Shown here: piece after piece, positions 26,354 to 33,553 of the stretch | How positions within the stretch are numbered: position 1 is the first letter of the stretch | How the letters are laid out: the number at the start of each line of letters is the position of its first letter | DNA from: Sandaracinobacteroides sayramensis | GTDB lineage: Bacteria > Pseudomonadota > Alphaproteobacteria > Sphingomonadales > Sphingomonadaceae | DNA: 41,893 nt | Assembly (NCBI RefSeq): GCF_022014495.1 | Contig: NZ_JAKLSQ010000031.1 | Span: forward strand, 1 to 41,893 | Reading direction: 5' to 3' | Made by a program: the position numbers and the translations under genes | Notes under the pieces: model-generated | What the model was told of the DNA's origin: nothing | The model's database searches: none | The model's input: the letters and a program-made list of their open reading frames with translations, nothing else

Positions 26354-26755
26354 ATGCCCATCGACGCGCCCGACGATATCAAGCGCATCATCAAGGAACG
26401 CAGCGACATCTTCGAACGCCATTTCGCCGCCGGCGACGCCGCCGCGCTGGTGCGCGACTATTATGTGCCGGATTCGATGGCGCCGCTGGTCTCGGCCGGC
26501 GACGGTCCGGCGATCCTTGGCCATGCCGCGATCACCAGCCTGTTCGAAGCCTTCACCGCCGGCTTCGAGAAGGCCCGGCAGGTGCCGCGCTTCATCAGCG
26601 CCGGCACCGACCTCGCCTATGAAGTCTCCAACTCCTATCTGACGCCCAAAGGCGGCGGGGACGAGGTGGAGTATCGCTATGTCGCCACCTGGCGGCGCTG
26701 CGACGATGGCTGGCGGGTGGAGGCGGACTTCTTCGCCCCCGGCCCGCTGGTCTAG
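26354..26755 (+). CDS. SnoaL/NTF2-like protein
   Basis: A 133-residue small alpha+beta-barrel protein of the SnoaL/ketosteroid-isomerase/DUF4440 group. It opens with the helix IKRIIKERSDIFERHFAAGD, then AALVRDYYVPDSMAPLVSAG and the GHAAITSLFEAFTAGFEKAR helix, and closes with the paired strands EYRYVATWRRCDDGWRVEAD, the usual fold end of this group. Members are isomerases, hydrolases or small Rieske-associated beta-type subunits. Its place directly behind a Rieske gene suggests a partner role, either as a processing enzyme or as a small subunit; this is inference. It ends five nt before the SRPBCC gene. Confidence 0.85.
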   Translation: MPIDAPDDIKRIIKERSDIFERHFAAGDAAALVRDYYVPDSMAPLVSAGDGPAILGHAAITSLFEAFTAGFEKARQVPRFISAGTDLAYEVSNSYLTPKGGGDEVEYRYVATWRRCDDGWRVEADFFAPGPLV

Positions 26756-26760
26756 CCGCC

Positions 26761-27186
26761 ATGGCCGAGTTCGAGACCGCCGCCCGCTTCGAGGCGCCGG
26801 CCGCCGCCATATGGCCGTTTGTCAGTTGGGACGGCATGCCGTGCCTCGTGGAGGGCGGCTTCTTCACGGCGGCCGATTTCCCGGCCGGCCCGGAAATCCG
26901 CCCCGGCGCGCTCCGCCGTGTTTCCACGGCCAATGGCGTGTTCGTGGAACGGCTGGAGGAATATCGGGCGGAGGATCATTATTACCGCTACCGCCTGATC
27001 GACACGGGGCCTTTCCCCCTCACGGACTATGTGGGCGTGGTGGTCGTCACGCCGGCCGGTTCCGGCTGCTGCCTGAAGTTCGGCCACAGCGCCACGCTGG
27101 TGGATACAGACGCCGCAAGCTGGCGGGAAAGCTGGCTGGCGATCGAAAACCAGGTGTTCGACTTCATCCGCGGGCGTCTTGCCTGA
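26761..27186 (+). CDS. SRPBCC-family protein (first)
   Basis: A 141-residue START/polyketide-cyclase-like protein. The opening strand and helix (FETAARFEAPAAAIWPFVSW) and the C-terminal long helix (SWRESWLAIENQVFDFIRGR) are typical of the SRPBCC ligand-binding cavity fold. The central segment YRLIDTGPFPLTDYVGVVVV, then TPAG, is shared with the 148-residue protein at 30693 (PVTDYRGLVKVTPAG), so the two are paralogues. Members bind hydrophobic ligands; some are cyclases or aromatases. Last gene of the Rieske operon; a strong palindrome begins at its final codons (27181-27234). Confidence 0.85.
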   Translation: MAEFETAARFEAPAAAIWPFVSWDGMPCLVEGGFFTAADFPAGPEIRPGALRRVSTANGVFVERLEEYRAEDHYYRYRLIDTGPFPLTDYVGVVVVTPAGSGCCLKFGHSATLVDTDAASWRESWLAIENQVFDFIRGRLA

Positions 27187-27234
27187 ACGGGCGTTTGCCG
27201 GCGGGCCAGCCCGCCGGCAAACGCCGCTTCAGGC
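27181..27234. terminator. bidirectional terminator hairpin spanning both stop codons
   Basis: A 17-bp perfect stem, GGCGTTTGCCGGCGGGC (27190-27206), pairs with 27209-27225 across a two-base gap (CA). The outer flanks GCCTGAA (27181-27187) and TTCAGGC (27228-27234) also pair. These flanks hold the stop of the first SRPBCC gene (TGA) on the plus strand and that of the second Rieske gene on the minus strand. Each strand therefore ends GCC-TGA in mirror image. No T-tract follows, so it may act as a transcript end-protecting structure or a bidirectional block. Confidence 0.8.
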
Positions 27235-28254
27235 TTCTTCCGCCCGCAAGCGGTCCAGCGTGCGGCGGACGAGAATCCCGGCCTGGTCGGTCTTCAGGAT
27301 CAGCGGCTGCATCTCCCAGAAATCGCGCCCGGCCATCCGCGCCTGCACGGCCGCGATCATCGGCTCATCCTCTTTGCGGAAGGCGTGCTCGGCGATAGCC
27401 TCCAGCGCCTTCGTCACCTCGTCGTTGCCCGGCGCGAAGGTGCGGAACAGCAGGTAGCGGTAGACGCTGTTCGCCTCGTCGACCGGAGTCAGCATGTGCA
27501 CGCTGCCCAGAAAGCCCCCCTCCGCGCGCGGGCGCCCCGTCAGCGTCACCCCCACTTCCAGATAATAGGCGCCCGGGGCGTCCCAGCGCATCTCGTTCCA
27601 GTAGTCCACCCGGTCGCCGGCCTGCACCACAGCCGGCAGCACGAACAGCGTCGGCGCGGCGCCATCGGGGTTCCAGCGGTTGGAATAGAGGCGATTGCCT
27701 TCCTGCCAGGTCCGCAGCGTGCCCGTGGCGATGGATTCATTCCCGAGCGTCGTCGGGTGCAGGAACTGGCCGTGGGTCAGGTCCATCAGATTGTCGAGGA
27801 TCAGCTTGTAGTTGAGCGGCTGATGCATGATTTTCTCGCCGGACATCGTGTAGATGTCGATCTGGTTGAGCCAGGGGAAATCCGGGATCAGGCTTTCGTC
27901 CGCCCGCTCCGGCTCGCCCATCCAGATCCAGATGAAACGGTCGCGCTCCACGACCGGATAGGACCGCACCCGCGCCGCGCCCAGCCGCTTGCCGGGGTCG
28001 AAGGGGTTGTGGGCGCAGCGCCCCTCGGCGTTGAAGCGCAGGCCATGATAGGGGCATTCGATCGTGTCGCCGACGATCTTTCCCATGTGCAGCGGCGCGA
28101 AGCGGTGGGGGCAGGTGTCGGAAAGGGCGATCGGCTGGCCGGCCTCGCCGCGGAACAGCAGGATATGCTCCCCGATGATCCGGGCATGGAAAGGCTCGCC
28201 ACGCAACTCGCTGCCCCAGGCGGCGGCATACCAGCAGTTCCTGACGAAACCCAT
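27229..28254 (-). CDS. Rieske non-haem iron oxygenase, alpha subunit (second, VanA-like)
   Basis: A 341-residue Rieske protein of the vanillate O-demethylase oxygenase type. The [2Fe-2S] motif is Cys48/His50 (DTCPHRFAPL) and Cys67/His70 (CPYHGLRF). The catalytic iron motif is LILDNLMDLTHGQFLH, with Asn155, Asp158, His161 and His166. The start ATG at 28254 (MGFVRNCWYAAAWGSEL) is typical of the family and follows GGGGAAAGGG; the frame is open to 28536 but the extra part is not family-like. VanA-type enzymes demethylate or hydroxylate aromatic substrates and need a VanB-like reductase, which is absent here. It faces the first Rieske operon across the 27181-27234 hairpin. Substrate unknown. Confidence 0.93.
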   Translation of the reverse strand: MGFVRNCWYAAAWGSELRGEPFHARIIGEHILLFRGEAGQPIALSDTCPHRFAPLHMGKIVGDTIECPYHGLRFNAEGRCAHNPFDPGKRLGAARVRSYPVVERDRFIWIWMGEPERADESLIPDFPWLNQIDIYTMSGEKIMHQPLNYKLILDNLMDLTHGQFLHPTTLGNESIATGTLRTWQEGNRLYSNRWNPDGAAPTLFVLPAVVQAGDRVDYWNEMRWDAPGAYYLEVGVTLTGRPRAEGGFLGSVHMLTPVDEANSVYRYLLFRTFAPGNDEVTKALEAIAEHAFRKEDEPMIAAVQARMAGRDFWEMQPLILKTDQAGILVRRTLDRLRAEEA

Positions 28255-28361
28255 CCCTTTCCCCTTTTCCTGTAGCCCTGCCGGCCGGCGGCGAACGCCG
28301 TTTCCGGGAGGATGATCCAGATTTTCCGGCAAGGCTGCCGCCGCCCTCGCCTGCCGTCCAC

Positions 28362-28376
28362 TAAACCAAAGGGAGG
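28362..28376 (-). promoter_or_regulatory. shared element site C (CTCCCTTTGGTTTA, minus strand)
   Basis: On the minus strand this reads CTCCCTTTGGTTTA, matching the core of sites A and B. It lies about 107 nt before the second Rieske start (28254) in the 298-bp gap shared with the divergent TonB receptor gene. Confidence 0.45.
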
Positions 28377-28398
28377 AGCCGGCTGCCGGCGAACCTCT

Positions 28399-28426
28399 CC
28401 CCCTTTTTGTTGACTGGAGCGCTCCA
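28399..28426 (+). promoter_or_regulatory. shared element site D plus adjacent palindrome
   Basis: CCCCCTTTTTGTTGA at 28399-28413 is a weaker match to the CCC(C/T)TTT(G/T)GTT element, pointing toward the TonB receptor gene. It is followed immediately by a perfect 12-bp palindrome, TGGAGCGCTCCA, at 28415-28426. TTGACT at 28410-28415 could also be a -35 hexamer. The remainder of 28255-28552 shows no gene. Confidence 0.4.
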
Positions 28427-28552
28427 CTTTCCGGTGGCGTCATTGCCGGCATATTGCTGCGCGGCATCATCCGAAGGGCATCATAAGCTCCGGGGATGCA
28501 GAGGCGGGCAAGGGGAGGTGTCGGAAAAAACGCCAAGTCAGGGAGAGCTGGG

Positions 28553-30670
28553 GTGAATCATATCTGGATTTCGTCGACCGCAATGGCGCTTGTGGTCGCA
28601 ACGGCGCCCGCGCATGCGCAACCGGCAGGTGGCGGGGAAACCGACGGCAGCCGGAACGCCGAGCAGGATCTGGTGGTGACGGCGCGCAGATGGTCGGAAA
28701 GCATCCGCGAAATCCCCGACACCATCCAGGCCTTTTCCTCCGCCTCGCTGGAGCGCGCCGGAGTCGAATCCATCTCCGACATGACGCAGATGGTCTCCGG
28801 CTTCCGGGTGGTCGAAGCGCAGCAGCCCGGCGTCGTTCTCATCAACATCCGCGGCATCGGCCAGGTCAGGAACGGCGAATCCCCGATCGCGGTGGTGGTG
28901 GACGGCGTGCAGCAGAATTCGCCCAACCAGATCACACAGGACCTGCTCGACGTGGAGCGGATCGAAGTGCTGAAAGGCCCGCAAGGCTCTCTCTACGGCC
29001 GCAACGCCATCGGCGGCGCCATCATCATCACCACCAAGCCCCCCGCCGAGGAATTCGGCGGCAGCGCCGAGGCCGGCTATGCGCAGGGGAATGAGTTCAG
29101 CGCCCGCGCGACGGTTTCCGGCCCGCTCGGGGAAAGGATGGGCTTCCGCCTCGGCGGCAGCTACCTGAACCGCGACGGCCAGATCTACAACAGCACGCTC
29201 GACACCAAGGTCGATTACAACGAAGTCTGGGCGGTGCGCGGCAGCCTGGTCGCCAATCCGGTCGACGCCGTCACCGTCGACCTGCGGGGCAGCCACTACA
29301 ATCAGGAAGCCGGCGCCTCCTGGTATCGCCCCGGCCCCGCCAATGCCCCGCGCGAGCCGGTGATCGGCAACCTGCTGGGCTGGGCCGAGCGCAAGCTGAC
29401 CGACATCTCCGGCAAGGTGGAAGTCGATCTGGGCGGGCCGACGCTGACATCCATCACCGCCTATTCCAAAGTGAAGTCCGACCTGTTCGAGGAGCTGGAC
29501 TGGGAGCCGCTCGATCTCGTCGCCGCGACCCAGCTTCTGGATGTGGAAGCCTGGAGCCAGGAGTTCCGCCTGACCTCGGACGACAGCGGGCCGCTGCGCT
29601 GGATGGCGGGGCTCTACTATCTGGACACGAGACGCTTCCTCGACACCACCGTCTATATGCAGCCCGACCTCACCGGCCTGCCCGCCCCGATCGCCGCCTC
29701 CCGCCTGGCCACGCGCGACCGCAACCGCGCCTATGCCGCCTTCGGCCAGCTCACCTACAAGCTGACGGATGCGCTGGAGCTGACCGCCGGCCTGCGCTAC
29801 GATATCGACCGGCGCAAGCAGCATGACCTGACTCCGCCCACGCCGACCGCGCCGACGCAGTTCAAGGCCACCTACCGGTCGCTGCAGCCGAAATTCTCCC
29901 TCGCCTACAGCTTCGACGACGGCACCCTCGCCTATGCCACGGTGGCCAAGGGCTTCCGCAGCGGCGGCTTCAACTCGAACGATGTCGTCACCCGGGAATT
30001 CCGCAAGGAAGAGCTGTGGAGCTACGAGCTGGGCTTCAAGACGGCCTTCGCCGACAACAGGCTGTATCTGAACGGCGCCCTGTTCTTCATCGACATTTCC
30101 GACCGGCAGGTGGCGGGCCTCGACCTGACGACCGGCCCGGCGCAGTTCATCGCCAACCCCATCCCGCGCTCGACGGTGCGCGGCGCCGAGATCGAGCTCA
30201 ACGCCCGCCCGCTCGAAGGGCTGGACCTGTCGTTCGGCGGCAGTTTCCTCAGCACCAGGATCAACGAATATGACCAGTCGGTGTTCGCCGGGACGGCCGC
30301 CAACGGAGACTTCACCGGCAACCGGCTGAACCAGGTGCCGCGCTATTCCATCAACGCCGCCGCCCAGTATACGGCGGAACTGGGCGGCCGCAGCCGCCTG
30401 ATCTCCCGCATGGACGTGACCGGCTGGGGCGGCGATTATTATTGGGAGATCAACAACGCCGACCTGCAGAACCCGGTGTGGCTGTTCAACGCCCGGCTGA
30501 CCTGGGAAATCGGCGACGTCTCGGTGACGGCCTTCGCCCGGAACCTGTTCAACCGCCGCTACGACCTGGAGTTCGTGCCGGTCGAATTCGCTGGCACGGT
30601 GACCGGCGAGGATGTCGGCGGCGCCGCGCCGCCGCGCCAGCTCGGCGCCAGCTTCAAATTGCTTTTCTGA
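28553..30670 (+). CDS. TonB-dependent receptor (first)
   Basis: A roughly 705-residue outer-membrane receptor. A signal peptide (IWISSTAMALVVATAPAHAQ) precedes the plug, whose start has the sphingomonad pattern QDLVVTARRW. Plug landmarks are LINIRGIGQVRNGES and VERIEVLKGPQGSLYGRNAIGG; the barrel ends in a C-terminal aromatic residue (SFKLLF). The GTG at 28553 has GGGAGAG upstream and gives a clean signal peptide; the ATG at 28496 would add 19 charged residues. The plug and barrel are of the CirA/Fiu-like or small-molecule type without siderophore-specific signs. Divergent from the second Rieske gene and close to the first SRPBCC paralogue, so likely the importer of the cluster's substrate. 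Confidence 0.93.
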   Translation: MNHIWISSTAMALVVATAPAHAQPAGGGETDGSRNAEQDLVVTARRWSESIREIPDTIQAFSSASLERAGVESISDMTQMVSGFRVVEAQQPGVVLINIRGIGQVRNGESPIAVVVDGVQQNSPNQITQDLLDVERIEVLKGPQGSLYGRNAIGGAIIITTKPPAEEFGGSAEAGYAQGNEFSARATVSGPLGERMGFRLGGSYLNRDGQIYNSTLDTKVDYNEVWAVRGSLVANPVDAVTVDLRGSHYNQEAGASWYRPGPANAPREPVIGNLLGWAERKLTDISGKVEVDLGGPTLTSITAYSKVKSDLFEELDWEPLDLVAATQLLDVEAWSQEFRLTSDDSGPLRWMAGLYYLDTRRFLDTTVYMQPDLTGLPAPIAASRLATRDRNRAYAAFGQLTYKLTDALELTAGLRYDIDRRKQHDLTPPTPTAPTQFKATYRSLQPKFSLAYSFDDGTLAYATVAKGFRSGGFNSNDVVTREFRKEELWSYELGFKTAFADNRLYLNGALFFIDISDRQVAGLDLTTGPAQFIANPIPRSTVRGAEIELNARPLEGLDLSFGGSFLSTRINEYDQSVFAGTAANGDFTGNRLNQVPRYSINAAAQYTAELGGRSRLISRMDVTGWGGDYYWEINNADLQNPVWLFNARLTWEIGDVSVTAFARNLFNRRYDLEFVPVEFAGTVTGEDVGGAAPPRQLGASFKLLF

Positions 30671-30692
30671 ACCGGCAGGAAGGACGAACAAG

Positions 30693-31139
30693 ATGGGACT
30701 GCTCATTCTGGCCGAACGGATCGAGGCCCCGGCGGACGCGGTGTGGCGCTATGTCGGCTGGCACGGCGTCGCCGAGCTCGACCAATATTCGGGCGGCCTG
30801 TTCCGCAGGATCGAATTCCATGGCGACGAGCCGTCGGTGGGGATCGTGAAGATCATCCACCCGATCGAAGGCCTGCCGATCCATGAGCGGATGGACGCTT
30901 TCGACGCCGGGACCCGCACCTATCGCTACAGCCTGCTGGATGTGGGCTCGCTTCCCGTCACCGATTATCGCGGGCTGGTGAAGGTCACCCCGGCCGGGCC
31001 GGACGCCTGCCATCTGAAGATCGAATGCCAGTTCACGGCGGTGGGCGTGACGGAGGAGGCGTGGAGCGACACCTGGTTCGCCATGGAGCGCGGCCTGCTG
31101 GCGGAAATCCGCGCGCGGGTGGAAAAAGCGCCCGCCTGA
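30693..31139 (+). CDS. SRPBCC-family protein (second)
   Basis: A 148-residue paralogue of the protein at 26761. It shares the N-terminal APADAVWRYVGW pattern and the central YRYSLLDVGSLPVTDYRGLV, followed by KVTPAG. The C-terminal helix (EEAWSDTWFAMERGLLAEIR) completes the SRPBCC fold. It begins 22 nt after the TonB receptor stop with AGGA upstream, so it belongs to that transcription unit. The pairing of one SRPBCC gene with a Rieske operon and another with the receptor hints at related hydrophobic ligands. Confidence 0.85.
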   Translation: MGLLILAERIEAPADAVWRYVGWHGVAELDQYSGGLFRRIEFHGDEPSVGIVKIIHPIEGLPIHERMDAFDAGTRTYRYSLLDVGSLPVTDYRGLVKVTPAGPDACHLKIECQFTAVGVTEEAWSDTWFAMERGLLAEIRARVEKAPA

Positions 31140-31184
31140 GCCCTTCCCTTCCGCCTGCCGTCGCCCCGGCGCGGCCGTCATCCC

Positions 31185-31213
31185 GGCAAGGCTGTCACCA
31201 GGCAAGGCTGTCA
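31185..31213. repeat. 13-bp tandem direct repeat at the end of the siderophore receptor gene
   Basis: GGCAAGGCTGTCA occurs at 31185-31197 and again at 31201-31213 (16-bp period). The second copy contains the stop codon of the minus-strand receptor gene. It may be a small duplication; no function is seen. Confidence 0.6.
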
Positions 31214-33385
31214 GAAGGTCTTGGTGACCGTTGCCGTCACCTGCCGCGCCTGGCCGAAGAAGCAGCCCATCGGCCCGGTGCAGCGTCCGGCGTAGCGCTT
31301 GTCGAAGATGTTGCTGCCGTTCACCCCGAAGCGCCAGCCCGGAATGCTGTAGTGCAAGGCGGCGTCGAACAGGGTCACGCCCGGGCTGGTATAGACGTCC
31401 GGCGTCCAGACGGAGGGGATATTGCCCGGCGTTTCGCTGAGATGGCGGATGCCAAGGCCACCGCCGGCGCCGGCCAGCGTTCCCGTGGATTTGGTGTAGT
31501 CCACGAACAGCGAGGCCTTGTGGCGCGGCTGCGCCGGCAGGCGCGCGTCCTGCTCCAGCACGATGTTGCTTTCGGTGATCCGGGCGTCGGTGTAGCTGTA
31601 GGAGGCGTTCACGCTCAGCTGCTCGCGGATGCGCGTCACCAGCTCCAGCTCGAAGCCCTTCGATTCCACTTCGCCCGTCTGCACCTTGCCGCCAGGGCGG
31701 TTCACCTGATCGGGATCGTCGGTGACGACGTTCGACTGCCGGATATGGAAGACGGCGGCGGTGGCGAACAGGCGGATGTCGTCGCCCAGCCCGCGCGCGT
31801 CATATTTCACCCCGGCCTCCCACTGGCGGCCGCTGGTGGGGGAGAAGGCCTCGCCCGCGAACGTCGCGCCGACGACCGGCTGGAACGACGTTCCGTAGCT
31901 CAGATAGGGGGCGATGCCGCTGGCGTCGTCCACATAGGTGAGGCCGGCGCGCCAGGTGAACTTGTTCTGCTTCTTCTCCAGATCCTTGGTGTAGTCGCTG
32001 ATCCGGGTCCAGTCGTGGCGGGCGGAGAGCGTCAGGATGAAATCGCCTACCTTCGCCTGGTCCTGCACATAAAGGCCGGTCTGCCGCAGCCGCTGGTCGC
32101 TGAAGATGGTGTTTAGCTCGGGAACGGCGATCGGCGCCTGGCTGTAGACGGGGTTGAACAGGTCGATCGTCGGCACGTTCATGTCGAAGGCGAAGGCGGC
32201 GGTCTCCCGGTAGTTGCGATAGTCCAGCCCCACCAGGAAGCGGTGCTCGACGATTCCGGTCTCCAGATTGCCGTCGAACCGGCTGTCCACCGCAAACTGG
32301 GCCACATCGTCCTGATAGGGGTAGTTGGCGCGATAGACGGTGCGGTTGTCGGCATCCAGCGCCGTGCCATAGATGATCTGCTGATATTCATGATATTCGC
32401 TCCAGCGCAGATTCTGCGTGAAGCGCAGCGCGCTGGAAAAGCGGTGCGTCAGCTCATAGCCGGCGGACCATTGGCGGCGGCGGTAGAAATTATAGTCCGG
32501 CTCGCCCAGGTTCACACCGCGCGGCACCCTGCCCACCGGGTTCGGAAACAGCACGCCCAGCGCCGGCAGGAAGCCGTTGGTGTCGCCCTCGATCTTGTCC
32601 CACTGGTAGAAGCCGAGCCCGGTGATCTTCGTGTCCATCCCCAGCTCGTAGCTGACGGCCGGCGCCACATAGGCGCGCTTCGCCGTCACATGGTCGGTCT
32701 GCCCGTCGCGGTCGCGGTAGAGGCCGGTCAGCCGCGCCGAAAGCCCGTTCGCGATCTCGCCCGTCACCGTGCCGGCGGCCTGCTTGAAATCGTCGGTGCC
32801 ATATTTCACCTGCACCTCGCCGCCGGTGCGGGTGGAGGGGCGGCGGCTGGTGAGGTTGTAGATCCCGCCCGGTGGCGTGGTGCCGTAGAGCACGCCCGAC
32901 GGCCCCTTCAGGATATCCACCGCCTCGAAGCCGTAGAGCTCGGCGCCGACATTGGCAATGGTGGCGCTGATCGGCGCGCGCAGGCCGTCGATATACTGGT
33001 CGGGAATGAAGCCGCGCAGCGTCAGGAAGTCGAAGCGCATGTCCGGCCCGTAATTCTCGCCGACGATGCCGGCGGTGTAGCGGACCGCCTGCTGCACGTC
33101 GACGAAGTTCAGCAGGTCGATCTGGTCGCGGGAGATGACCGACACCGACTGCGGAGTCTCGATAAGCGGCGCGGTGGTCTTGCTGGCGGTGATGGCGCCT
33201 TGCGGCACGAAGCGGCGGGCGGTGACGACGATGGCGCCATCGTCCTGGCGCACCGTCTCGATCCCCACACCCTCGTCGCTCGCGGCCGCTTCCGCCTCCT
33301 GCGCATGGGCGACGGCGGGGCCGACGAGGGCGACGCCCGCCAGAAGCGCGGCCATGAAGCCCAGATTTCTGCAAAGAACCGGCAT
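31211..33385 (-). CDS. TonB-dependent siderophore receptor (second)
   Basis: A 724-residue receptor of the ferrichrome/ferrioxamine type (FhuA/FpvA-like group). The signal peptide (FMAALLAGVALVGPAVAHAQ) is followed by GAIVVTARRF and the plug: APLIETPQSVSVISRDQID, then LTLRGFIPDQYIDGLRAP and VDILKGPSGVLYGTTPPGG, signatures of siderophore receptors. The barrel ends RQVTATVTKTF with a terminal Phe. The ATG at 33385 is chosen because it gives a clean signal peptide with AGGGAG upstream; the GTG at 33439 would add a charged 18-residue leader. It is divergent from the MFS transporter; the gap holds a Fur-box-like element. Ligand unknown, probably an Fe(III)-siderophore. Confidence 0.93.
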   Translation of the reverse strand: MPVLCRNLGFMAALLAGVALVGPAVAHAQEAEAAASDEGVGIETVRQDDGAIVVTARRFVPQGAITASKTTAPLIETPQSVSVISRDQIDLLNFVDVQQAVRYTAGIVGENYGPDMRFDFLTLRGFIPDQYIDGLRAPISATIANVGAELYGFEAVDILKGPSGVLYGTTPPGGIYNLTSRRPSTRTGGEVQVKYGTDDFKQAAGTVTGEIANGLSARLTGLYRDRDGQTDHVTAKRAYVAPAVSYELGMDTKITGLGFYQWDKIEGDTNGFLPALGVLFPNPVGRVPRGVNLGEPDYNFYRRRQWSAGYELTHRFSSALRFTQNLRWSEYHEYQQIIYGTALDADNRTVYRANYPYQDDVAQFAVDSRFDGNLETGIVEHRFLVGLDYRNYRETAAFAFDMNVPTIDLFNPVYSQAPIAVPELNTIFSDQRLRQTGLYVQDQAKVGDFILTLSARHDWTRISDYTKDLEKKQNKFTWRAGLTYVDDASGIAPYLSYGTSFQPVVGATFAGEAFSPTSGRQWEAGVKYDARGLGDDIRLFATAAVFHIRQSNVVTDDPDQVNRPGGKVQTGEVESKGFELELVTRIREQLSVNASYSYTDARITESNIVLEQDARLPAQPRHKASLFVDYTKSTGTLAGAGGGLGIRHLSETPGNIPSVWTPDVYTSPGVTLFDAALHYSIPGWRFGVNGSNIFDKRYAGRCTGPMGCFFGQARQVTATVTKTF

Positions 33386-33448
33386 TTGCGCAAACTCCCT
33401 GATCGTCCAGCCCTTGTCGGCCCGGCTGGCGCCTGCCACTGAGGTAAG

Positions 33449-33463
33449 TGATAATCAGTTGCA
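33449..33463. promoter_or_regulatory. weak Fur-box-like element before the siderophore receptor
   Basis: TGATAATCAGTTGCA has a good left half (TGATAAT) and a weak right half relative to TGATAATnATTATCA. It lies about 64 bp upstream of the receptor start. TTGCAA at 33459-33464 also resembles the TTGCAA units before the araC gene (37050-37069). Iron control is plausible but unproven. Confidence 0.35.
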
Positions 33464-33470
33464 ACAATCT

Positions 33471-33511
33471 GGCCCGGGATATGGCCTGAATCAACCAGAA
33501 TATGGCCCGGG
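33471..33511. promoter_or_regulatory. ATATGGCC / GGCCCGGG repeats in the receptor-MFS promoter gap
   Basis: ATATGGCC occurs at 33479-33486 and 33500-33507, a 21-bp spacing (about two helical turns). GGCCCGGG occurs at 33471-33478 and 33504-33511. The arrangement on one DNA face suggests a protein-binding array in the 168-bp divergent promoter region. Binding factor unknown. Confidence 0.4.
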
Positions 33512-33553
33512 CTGACGAGACGGCCGGGGATCGGCAGAGCAGGAACGATTTCG

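Noticed and set aside
25282-28254. Two-component ring-hydroxylating dioxygenase with the SnoaL protein as beta subunit
   Set aside because: Both Rieske proteins are short (about 340 residues), like single-subunit monooxygenases. The SnoaL protein at 133 residues is somewhat short for a beta subunit, so I left it as a possible partner only.
28538-30706. A 722-codon minus-strand open frame opposite the first TonB receptor
   Set aside because: The plus-strand frame has a signal peptide, plug motifs and terminal aromatic residue; the reverse frame has none.
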